Of a stretch of 64,000 nucleotides of DNA, positions 16,741 to 23,845 are shown piece by piece. The notes under the pieces were generated by a model. It did no database searches and was not told the origin of the DNA. It saw nothing but the letters and a program-made list of their open reading frames with translations. Position numbers and translations under genes: made by a program. Within the stretch, counting starts at the first letter, position 1, and each line of letters begins with the position of its first letter. Origin of the DNA: Microbacterium sp. VKM Ac-2870 (GTDB lineage: Bacteria > Actinomycetota > Actinomycetes > Actinomycetales > Microbacteriaceae); NCBI RefSeq assembly GCF_015350795.1, contig NZ_JADKSH010000003.1:248001-312000 (forward strand). Reading direction: 5' to 3'.

Positions 16741-17492
16741 CCCGACTGGTCGGCAAGACGGCCCTCATCACCGGCGCAGCCACCGGCATCGGCCGGGCCG
16801 TCGCCGAGCGCTTCGCGTCGGAGGGCGCCCGCGTCGTCATCGCCGACCGCGATGCTCACGCGGCGGATGCCGCTGCGGCGCAACTCGGCGCGATGGCACG
16901 CGCCGAGCACATGGACATCGCCGACGAAGCGGCGGTCGCCGCGGCGTTCGCCCGGCTGGAGGACGCCGGGTGGACGCCGGACGTGGTCGTCGCCAATGCG
17001 GGGGTGCAGCTGTTCGGGCAGGACGCGCCCATCGCCGACCTCGACCTCGAGGTGTGGCGGCGGACCATCGACGTCAACCTGACCGGCACATATCTCACGG
17101 TCAAGCACGCGGTGCGCGCGATGCTCGCGCACCTGGGCGGCTCGATCATCCTCACCGGAAGCCCCACCGGACTGACCGGGGAGGGTCGCGACTTCACCGC
17201 TTATAGCGCGTCGAAAGCGGGCATCCACGGATTGGCGCGCACGGTCGCGGCCTCGTACGCCGACCGCGGCATCCGGGTCAACACCGTCGTGCCCGGTTAC
17301 ACCGAGACGTCGCTGGTGTCCACCATCACGACCGACCCGCAGGCCCGCGCCGCGATCATCGACCGCATTCCGCTCGGCCGGGCCGGAACGCCCGGCGACG
17401 TCTCAGGCATCATGGTGTTCCTCGCTTCGGACGACGCGGCCTTCGCGACGGGCGCACTGTTCGCGGTCGACGGCGGCATGACGACCCTCTGA
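16737..17492 (+). CDS. Short-chain dehydrogenase/reductase (SDR)
   Basis: A 251-residue classical SDR. The nucleotide-binding motif is 'TGAATGIG' and the structural motif 'VVANAGVQ'. The catalytic serine lies in 'IILTGSPTGL', the Tyr-Lys pair in 'YSASKAG', and the C-terminal 'FATGALFAVDGGMTTL' is typical of the family. The aspartate after the second strand ('VVIADRD') favours NAD(H). As the last gene of the glycosidase operon it could oxidise a released sugar or an aglycone hydroxyl; the sequence does not decide. The GTG overlaps the GH30 stop. Its last 90 bases overlap the convergent LacI gene. Confidence 0.88.
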   Translation: MTRLVGKTALITGAATGIGRAVAERFASEGARVVIADRDAHAADAAAAQLGAMARAEHMDIADEAAVAAAFARLEDAGWTPDVVVANAGVQLFGQDAPIADLDLEVWRRTIDVNLTGTYLTVKHAVRAMLAHLGGSIILTGSPTGLTGEGRDFTAYSASKAGIHGLARTVAASYADRGIRVNTVVPGYTETSLVSTITTDPQARAAIIDRIPLGRAGTPGDVSGIMVFLASDDAAFATGALFAVDGGMTTL

Positions 17493-18509
17493 TGGAGCCT
17501 GTGCGCGTGAGCGCGCGGTCGAGTCGCGGACGATGAGCTCGGGGCGAAACCGCACGGCGCGCGCGGCCGTCGGATCATCCAGGGTCTCGAGCAGCAACTC
17601 CACCGCGGTCGCCCCGATCGTACGGGAGGGCTGGCGGACGGAAGAGAGCGGCACCACCGCCGCGGTCGCGAAGTCGATGTCGTCGTAGCCGATGAGGGCG
17701 AGGTCGTCCGGCACGCGGATGCCGCCGAGGATCACCGCCCCCTGCAGCAGTCCCACCGCGAGCAGATCGTTCGCGCAGAACACCGCGTCGGGTCGTTCGT
17801 CCGCCGGCCGGGCGGCGAGCGCACGTCCGATGTCACGCCCGGTGAGCACCGTCATCGCCTCACCCTCGATCACCTCGAGGCTCGCGTCCGGAACTGCGTC
17901 GAGCGCGCGGCGAGCGCCCTCGAGGCGGTCGGCGGCCTGGCGCACCGACAGCGGGCCGGCGACGAACGCGACTCGGCGGCGGCCGAGAGACAGCAGGTGT
18001 GCGGCGGCGAGAAACCCGCCCTCGACGTCGTCGACGGCCACCGACGGCAGTCGCCCGTCGGCATCCTCGGCGTCGACGAGTACGAGGGGCGTGCCCACAG
18101 CGCGCAGGCGGTCGATCCGCGCGTCGTCCATCCCCGTAGGCGTCAGGAGCACCCCGTTGACACGCTGCTCGCGGAACAGGTCGAGGTAGGCGTCCTCGCG
18201 CTCCGCGAGGTGGTCGCTGTTGCCGAGCAACACGGACATCCCCTCGTGTGCGGCACGCTCCTCCGCCCCGCGCGCGACGTCGGCGAAGAACGGGTTGGCG
18301 GTATCGAGCACGATCAGGCCGATGGCCCGACTGCGCCCTGCGCGAAGTTGACGCGCGGCGTCGTTGCGGACGAATCCAAGCCGCGTGATCGCCGCCTGCA
18401 CGCGTGCGACGGTATCCGGCGCGACACGGTCTGGGCGGTTCAGCACGTTCGAAACGGTGCCCACCGAGACGGATGCCGCAGAGGCGACATCCTTGATGCT
18501 CACCGACAT
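17403..18509 (-). CDS. LacI family transcriptional regulator of the rhamnose genes
   Basis: A 368-residue repressor. The N-terminal LacI helix-turn-helix is complete ('IKDVASAASVSVGTVSNVLN', hinge near 'ARQLRAGRS'), followed by a periplasmic-binding-protein-like sensor. It is divergent from rhaI, and a double TGAANCGATTCA operator lies between the two genes, so it very probably represses rhaI-rhaEW-rhaB and itself, with L-rhamnose or a pathway intermediate as inducer. The usual family end is near residue 334 ('IVRDSTAR'); here ~34 extra arginine-rich residues follow, encoded opposite the SDR 3' end. The tail may simply reflect loss of an earlier stop. Confidence 0.9.
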   Translation of the reverse strand: MSVSIKDVASAASVSVGTVSNVLNRPDRVAPDTVARVQAAITRLGFVRNDAARQLRAGRSRAIGLIVLDTANPFFADVARGAEERAAHEGMSVLLGNSDHLAEREDAYLDLFREQRVNGVLLTPTGMDDARIDRLRAVGTPLVLVDAEDADGRLPSVAVDDVEGGFLAAAHLLSLGRRRVAFVAGPLSVRQAADRLEGARRALDAVPDASLEVIEGEAMTVLTGRDIGRALAARPADERPDAVFCANDLLAVGLLQGAVILGGIRVPDDLALIGYDDIDFATAAVVPLSSVRQPSRTIGATAVELLLETLDDPTAARAVRFRPELIVRDSTARSRAQAPSEGRHAAVDREQCARREGRVVRSEEHHDA

Positions 18510-18527
18510 GGGGGCTCCCTCGGATGG

Positions 18528-18594
18528 TGACGGACGTTGACGGACGTGCGGTTCGAGGATACGGTGTGAAACGATTCAATTTGAATCGATTCAC
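18528..18594 (+). promoter_or_regulatory. rhaI promoter with tandem 10-mers and double LacI operator
   Basis: TTGACG (18537-18542), a 17-base spacer and TACGGT (18560-18565) form a good sigma-70 promoter. The -35 lies within two perfect tandem copies of TGACGGACGT (18528-18537, 18538-18547). Immediately downstream are TGAAACGATTCA (18567-18578) and TGAATCGATTCA (18582-18593). Together they make a 29-base dyad (18566-18594) with one mismatched pair. This is the LacI-type operator consensus and would block initiation. Confidence 0.85.
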
Positions 18595-18627
18595 TGCACA
18601 CCTCGCCTGATCCGCCGGAGACGACCG

Positions 18628-19794
18628 ATGTCAACGCTCACCGCCGAGCACCTTTCCACCCTTGCCGCCCAGGCGATCGAACTGCCCTCCTGGGCCTTCG
18701 GCAACTCGGGCACGCGCTTCCGGGTCTTTTCCACGGCGGGCACCCCGCGCGATCCGTTCGAGAAGATCGCGGATGCCGCGCAGGTGCACCGCCACACCGC
18801 CCTCGCGCCCAGCGTCGCCCTGCACATCCCTTGGGACGCTGTTGACGACTACGACACGCTTCGCCGCCACGCCGACGACCACGGTGTGCGCCTCGGCACC
18901 ATCAACTCGAACACGTTCCAGGACGAGGACTACAAGTTCGGCGCCCTCACCCACCACGACGAGAAGATCCGCCAGAAGGCGATCGATCATCACCTCGCGT
19001 GCATCGACATCATGGATGCCACCGGCTCGCGCGACCTGAAGATCTGGCTCGCCGAGGGTTCGAACTACCCGGGTCAGAACGACATGCGCTCCCGTCAGGA
19101 CCGGTTGCACGATTCTCTCCAGGAGATCTACACGCGCCTGGGCGATGACCAGCGCCTCGTGCTCGAGTACAAGTTCTTCGAGCCGGCGTTCTACCACACC
19201 GATGTTCCCGACTGGGGGACCTCCTACGTGCAGGTGGCCGCGCTCGGCAAGAAGGCGATGGTCTGCCTCGACACCGGCCACCACGCCCCCGGCACCAACA
19301 TCGAGTTCATCGTCATGCAGCTGCTGCGACTCGGACGGCTGGGCTCCTTCGACTTCAACAGCCGGTTCTACGCCGACGACGACCTCATCGTCGGGGCGGC
19401 GGACCCCTTCCAGCTGTTCCGGATCCTCGTGGAGGTGATCCGCGGGGGCGGGCTCAACAGCCCCGACGTCGCGTTCATGCTCGACCAGTGCCACAACATC
19501 GAAGACAAGATCCCCGGCCAGATCCGCTCGGTGCTCAACGTGCAGGAGATGACGGCGCGAGCTCTCCTGCTCGACCGCGACGCTCTCGCCGCCGCACAGG
19601 CGGCGAACGACGTGCTGGCGGCGAACGCCATCCTGATGGACGCGTTCCAGACCGATGTGCGGCCGCTGCTGGCCGCATGGCGTGAGGAGCGGGGACTACC
19701 GGCTGATCCGATGGCGGCGTATGCGGCATCCGGCTACGCGGAGCGCATCGCGTCAGAGCGCGTCGGCGGCATGCAGGCGGGATGGGGTGCCTGA
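18628..19794 (+). CDS. rhaI: L-rhamnose isomerase, RhaI type
   Basis: A 388-residue isomerase converting L-rhamnose to L-rhamnulose in the cytoplasm. It resembles the Pseudomonas stutzeri-type enzyme (RhaI) rather than the E. coli RhaA type. Metal-site stretches of the xylose-isomerase-like barrel are visible: 'DLKIWLAEGSNYPGQND', 'LVLEYKFFEPAFYHTD', 'VCLDTGHHAPGTNIE' and 'FDFNSRFYADDDL'. GGAG lies seven bases before the ATG. It is the first gene of the rhamnose operon, directly behind the LacI-controlled promoter. The next gene starts one base after its stop. Confidence 0.94.
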   Translation: MSTLTAEHLSTLAAQAIELPSWAFGNSGTRFRVFSTAGTPRDPFEKIADAAQVHRHTALAPSVALHIPWDAVDDYDTLRRHADDHGVRLGTINSNTFQDEDYKFGALTHHDEKIRQKAIDHHLACIDIMDATGSRDLKIWLAEGSNYPGQNDMRSRQDRLHDSLQEIYTRLGDDQRLVLEYKFFEPAFYHTDVPDWGTSYVQVAALGKKAMVCLDTGHHAPGTNIEFIVMQLLRLGRLGSFDFNSRFYADDDLIVGAADPFQLFRILVEVIRGGGLNSPDVAFMLDQCHNIEDKIPGQIRSVLNVQEMTARALLLDRDALAAAQAANDVLAANAILMDAFQTDVRPLLAAWREERGLPADPMAAYAASGYAERIASERVGGMQAGWGA

Positions 19795-19795
19795 G

Positions 19796-21850
19796 ATGAC
19801 GAACCCGACCGAGTCGACGAACAACGCCGTCACCGACCTCATCGCTCGCAGCAACCGCCTGGGCGCAGACCCCAAGAACACGAACTACGCCGGCGGCAAC
19901 ACATCGGCCACGGGCACCGACATCGACCCGGTGACCGGCAGCCCCGTCGACCTGCTGTGGGTCAAGGGCTCCGGCGGCGATCTCGGCACGCTCACCGCGG
20001 AGGGGCTCGCGGTGCTGCGCCTCGACCGGGTGCGCGCCCTCGTCGACGTCTACCCCGGAGTCGACCGCGAAGACGAGATGGTCGCCGCGTTCGACTACTG
20101 CCTGCACGGTCGCGGAGGGGCCGCGCCGTCGATCGACACCGCGATGCACGCGCTGGTGGATGCCGCACACGTCGACCACCTGCATCCCGACAGCGGTATC
20201 GCCATCGCCACTGCCGCGGACGGTCCCGCCCTCACGCGGGCGATCTTCGGCGACCGCGTCGTGTGGGTGCCGTGGCGACGCCCCGGTTTCCAGCTGGGAC
20301 TCGACATCGCTGCCGTCAAGGCAGAGAACCCGCAGGCGATCGGCACGATCCTCGGCGGCCACGGCATCACCGCATGGGGCGAGACAAGCGACGAAGCCGA
20401 GCGCAACTCCTCCTGGATCATCGACACGGCTGCCGCCTATCTCACCGAGAACGGCGACCCCGCCCCCTTCGGGGGCGTTCGGCCCGGCTTCGAGGCGCTC
20501 CCCGAGGCGGAGCGTCGCGCCCGCGCTGCGGCGCTCGCGCCCACGATCCGCGGACTCGTCTCGAGTGATCGCCCGATGCTCGGCCACGTCACCGACAGCG
20601 CCGTGGTGCTCGAGTTCCTGGCATCCGAGAAGGCCCCGGCCCTGGCCGCCCTCGGCACCAGCTGCCCGGACCACTTCCTGCGCACCAAGGTCAAGCCGCT
20701 CCTGCTGGATCTGCCCGCCACGGCATCCCTCGACCAGCAGCTGACGCGTCTGCATGAGCTCGTCGCCGCCTACCGCGACGACTACCGCGCCTACTATGAC
20801 GCGCATGCCACAGCCGACAACCCGGCGATGCGCGGCGCGGACCCGCTGATCGTGCTCGTTCCCGGCGTCGGCATGTTCTCGTACGGTGCGAACATGCAGA
20901 CGGCCCGCGTGGCGGGCGAGTTCTACGTCAACGCCATCAACGTCATGCGCGGCGCCGAGTCGGTCTCCACGTACACCCCGATCTCGGATGCCGAGAAGTT
21001 CCGCATCGAGTACTGGGCGCTCGAAGAGGCGAAGCTGCAGCGCATGCCGAAGCCCAAGAGCCACCAGGGCCGCATCGCCCTGGTCACGGGCGCGGCCAGC
21101 GGCATCGGCAAGGCCACCGCCGCACGCCTCGCCGCGGACGGCGCGTGCGTGGTGATCGCCGACCTCGACCTCGAGAAGGCGCAGGCCGCCGCGGCAGAAC
21201 TGGGGGGTCGCGACGTCGCGATCGGGGTGGCGGCGAACGTCGCCGACCCGGCCGCCGTGCAGGCCGCGGTAGATGCCGCGGTGCTCGCCTTCGGCGGCCT
21301 CGACCTGGTCGTCAACAACGCGGGGCTCTCGCTGTCCAAGCCCTTGCTGGAGACCACGGAAGCCGACTGGGACCTGCAGCACGACGTGATGGCGAAGGGG
21401 TCGTTCCTCGTCTCGAAGGCCGCGGCATCCGTCCTCATCACCCAGAAGATGGGCGGCGACATCGTCTACATCTCGTCGAAGAACGGCGTGTTCGCCGGGC
21501 CGAACAACATCGCGTACTCGGCGACGAAGGCCGACCAGGCCCACCAGGTGCGCCTCCTGGCTGTCGAGCTCGGCGCTCACGGCGTGCGCGTCAACGGCAT
21601 CAATCCCGACGGCGTCGTACGCGGTTCGGGCATCTTCGCCTCCGGGTGGGGTGCCAACCGCGCCGCGACCTACGGAGTCAAGGAGGAGGAGCTCGGCCAG
21701 TACTACGCGAACCGCACGATCCTCGGCCGCGAGGTCGTGCCAGAGAACGTCGCGGATGCCGTCGCGGTGCTCACCGGTCCCGAGCTCAGCCGCACGACGG
21801 GCCTGCACATCCCGGTCGACTCCGGCGTCGCCGCCGCGTTCCTGCGATGA
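19796..21850 (+). CDS. rhaEW: Bifunctional rhamnulose-1-phosphate aldolase / short-chain alcohol dehydrogenase
   Basis: A 684-residue two-domain enzyme. Residues ~1-415 are a class-II aldolase/adducin-type domain ('NTNYAGGNTSATGTD', 'HVDHLHPDSGIAIA', 'GGHGITAWGETSDEAE'), which cleaves L-rhamnulose-1-phosphate to DHAP and L-lactaldehyde. Residues ~425-684 are an SDR domain with 'TGAASGIGKATAA', 'VVNNAGLSLS', 'YISSKNG', and 'YSATKAD' carrying Tyr and Lys, which oxidises or reduces lactaldehyde. This fused form is known from Bacillus and many actinobacteria. The ATG follows the rhaI stop by one base and its own stop overlaps rhaB (ATGA), so the three genes form one unit. Confidence 0.92.
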   Translation: MTNPTESTNNAVTDLIARSNRLGADPKNTNYAGGNTSATGTDIDPVTGSPVDLLWVKGSGGDLGTLTAEGLAVLRLDRVRALVDVYPGVDREDEMVAAFDYCLHGRGGAAPSIDTAMHALVDAAHVDHLHPDSGIAIATAADGPALTRAIFGDRVVWVPWRRPGFQLGLDIAAVKAENPQAIGTILGGHGITAWGETSDEAERNSSWIIDTAAAYLTENGDPAPFGGVRPGFEALPEAERRARAAALAPTIRGLVSSDRPMLGHVTDSAVVLEFLASEKAPALAALGTSCPDHFLRTKVKPLLLDLPATASLDQQLTRLHELVAAYRDDYRAYYDAHATADNPAMRGADPLIVLVPGVGMFSYGANMQTARVAGEFYVNAINVMRGAESVSTYTPISDAEKFRIEYWALEEAKLQRMPKPKSHQGRIALVTGAASGIGKATAARLAADGACVVIADLDLEKAQAAAAELGGRDVAIGVAANVADPAAVQAAVDAAVLAFGGLDLVVNNAGLSLSKPLLETTEADWDLQHDVMAKGSFLVSKAAASVLITQKMGGDIVYISSKNGVFAGPNNIAYSATKADQAHQVRLLAVELGAHGVRVNGINPDGVVRGSGIFASGWGANRAATYGVKEEELGQYYANRTILGREVVPENVADAVAVLTGPELSRTTGLHIPVDSGVAAAFLR

Positions 21851-23262
21851 CGCAGACCCGTGCGGTCGCGGCGATCGACCTCGGGGCCACCAGCGGGCGC
21901 GTCGTGGTCGGGCGCGTTGGCGACGGCGTGCTCGAGACCGAGACGGTCGCACGGTTCGCCAACGATCCGGTCCGTCTCGGCGACGGGCTGCACTGGGATG
22001 TCACAGGGCTCTACGCCGCCGTCCTGCGCGGGCTGCGGGAGGCGTTCCGCGCCGAGCCGCGGCTGGCGAGCATCGGGGTGGATTCGTGGGCCGTCGACTA
22101 CGGGTTGCTGCGCGAGGGGCAGCTGCTCGGCGTCCCCTTCCACTACCGCGATGAGCGAACGGCGCGCGGCGTGGTGGCGGTAGAGCGGACCATCGGGCGG
22201 GCAGATCTGTTCGCGCGCAACGGGCTGCAGTTCCTCCCCTTCACGACCGCGCATCAACTGGCCGCCGAACCGCCCGGTGTCCTCGCACTCGCCGACACGC
22301 TCCTGCTCATGCCCGACCTCCTCGCCTTCTGGCTCACCGGCATCCGACGCGCCGAGCTCACCAACGCATCGACGACGGGACTCCTCGACGCGCGCACCCG
22401 CACCTGGGACGACGGACTCGTCTCGGCGATCGGCGTGCCCCGGACGCTGCTGCCTGCGCTGATCTCTCCCGGCGAGCGCATCGGCGACCTCCTCCCCCAC
22501 GTCCGGGCGGCCGTCGGCGGTTCGGCCCCGGTCGTGGCTGTGGGTTCGCACGACACGGCATCCGCCGTCGTCGCCGTCCCCATGCACGCAGATGCCGCCG
22601 CCTACATCTCCTGCGGGACATGGGGACTCGTCGGGGTGGAGGTCGCCCAGCCCGTCCTCTCCCCCGAGGTGAGCGCGGCGAACGTGACCAACGAGGGCGG
22701 CGTCGATGGCCGGGTGCGCCTGCTGCACAACGTGATGGGGCTGTGGATTCTCACCGAGACCATCCGCGGGTGGTCTCGCCGCGGCGAGGACGCCGACCTC
22801 GGTGCGCTGCTCGCCGCGGCGGCGGAGGTTCCGGCGTCCGCTGTCCCCGTCTTCGACGTCGACGACGCGCGCTTCCTGACGCCGGGCGACATGCCGGCGC
22901 GCATCGACGCGTGGTGCGACGAGCACGGCCTCGCTTCGCCGAAGACGCGCCCCGCCTACGTCCGCGCGATCATCGAGTCGCTCGCCCAGGCCTTCGCGGA
23001 CGCCGTGTCCACGACCTCCCGGCTGGGCCGCGTCGACGTGCGCACCGTGCACCTGGTCGGCGGCGGTGCACTGAACGAGCTGCTCTGTCAGCGCACCGCC
23101 GATCGGACGGGCATGCCGGTCGTCGCCGGGCCGGTGGAGGCGACAGCGCTCGGCAACGTGCTCGTGCAGGCGCGCGCCGCCGGCATGATCAGCGGCGCGC
23201 TGGAAGAGCTGCGCGACCTCGTCGCACGCACCCACACCCTGCGGCGCTACGAGCCGCGTTAG
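21847..23262 (+). CDS. rhaB: L-rhamnulokinase, FGGY family
   Basis: A 471-residue sugar kinase phosphorylating L-rhamnulose at C1. The FGGY N-domain opens with 'AAIDLGATSGRVVVG', and 'GVDSWAVDYGLL' and 'VGSHDTASAVVAVP' are typical rhamnulokinase stretches. The C-domain includes 'YISCGTWGLVGVE' and the nucleotide-binding 'VHLVGGGALNELLCQRTAD'. It is the last gene of the rha operon and starts inside the rhaEW stop. It ends two bases before the convergent DUF1349 gene, and no obvious terminator is seen there. Confidence 0.93.
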   Translation: MTQTRAVAAIDLGATSGRVVVGRVGDGVLETETVARFANDPVRLGDGLHWDVTGLYAAVLRGLREAFRAEPRLASIGVDSWAVDYGLLREGQLLGVPFHYRDERTARGVVAVERTIGRADLFARNGLQFLPFTTAHQLAAEPPGVLALADTLLLMPDLLAFWLTGIRRAELTNASTTGLLDARTRTWDDGLVSAIGVPRTLLPALISPGERIGDLLPHVRAAVGGSAPVVAVGSHDTASAVVAVPMHADAAAYISCGTWGLVGVEVAQPVLSPEVSAANVTNEGGVDGRVRLLHNVMGLWILTETIRGWSRRGEDADLGALLAAAAEVPASAVPVFDVDDARFLTPGDMPARIDAWCDEHGLASPKTRPAYVRAIIESLAQAFADAVSTTSRLGRVDVRTVHLVGGGALNELLCQRTADRTGMPVVAGPVEATALGNVLVQARAAGMISGALEELRDLVARTHTLRRYEPR

Positions 23263-23263
23263 C

Positions 23264-23845
23264 TCAGTGCAGCGAGGCGTCCGCGTCGGTGCGCAGCCAT
23301 TCGGTGAAGACGACCTCGAGCCCCGCGCGCGTCGGAGCGCACACCATCGGTCCTGCCTGAGCAGTGGCGCCGCCGGCGAACGGGGCCACCCGCACCAGAC
23401 GCAGGCTTTCACCGTCGACGCCGGCGCGAACCGTCAGAGCATCGGCGCCGCGACTGACCCGCACGCGCAGACGTCGACCCGCCCACTCGGGCACGGCGCC
23501 CACCGACCAGTCCGACATGATGTCGGTGACGACCGCGCCCACGCCGAGCACGCCGTCGGCGTTCTCGACGCCCGCCTTCATCCACCGCTCGTCGTCGACC
23601 CGGACGAACAGCCCCGCCTGGTCGAACTGCGCGGTGAAGTCGGCGTCGAAGACGACCTCCATCGCTTCGCCCACGGCGAGCGGTGCGAGCAGCGCGTGCT
23701 CCGTGTCGTGGATGAACCCGTAGGCGGTGCGGCGCCAGGCGTCGCTGCCCTCCAGGGCGGTCACGACCAACGCTCCGCCCCGCTCAGCCACCGCTGCCGG
23801 CGGCGTCGTCCACGTGCCCTCGCTCCAGTCGATGCGCGTGCTCAT
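23264..23845 (-). CDS. DUF1349 domain protein
   Basis: A 193-residue cytoplasmic protein spanning essentially one DUF1349 domain, a beta-jelly-roll related to concanavalin-like lectins and named after yeast regulators of enolase expression. Typical stretches are 'FDADFTAQFDQAGLFVRVDD' and 'WMKAGVENADG'. It starts inside the stop of the GH42 gene (ATGA), so it is coupled to that beta-galactosidase. A carbohydrate-binding or accessory role is likely from fold and context, but no enzymatic activity is known for such proteins. It is convergent with rhaB. Confidence 0.85.
   Translation of the reverse strand: MSTRIDWSEGTWTTPPAAVAERGGALVVTALEGSDAWRRTAYGFIHDTEHALLAPLAVGEAMEVVFDADFTAQFDQAGLFVRVDDERWMKAGVENADGVLGVGAVVTDIMSDWSVGAVPEWAGRRLRVRVSRGADALTVRAGVDGESLRLVRVAPFAGGATAQAGPMVCAPTRAGLEVVFTEWLRTDADASLH

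Noticed and set aside
19535..21952. Long antisense open frame across rhaEW
   Set aside because: It is arginine- and glycine-rich without family motifs and lies opposite a well-supported aldolase-dehydrogenase; high-GC codon structure creates such frames.
23252..23280. tRNA-like string GCGTTAGCTCAGTGC at the end of rhaB, resembling a D-arm
   Set aside because: It spans the rhaB stop; no acceptor stem, anticodon arm or T-arm with GGTTCGAATCC follows in either strand.
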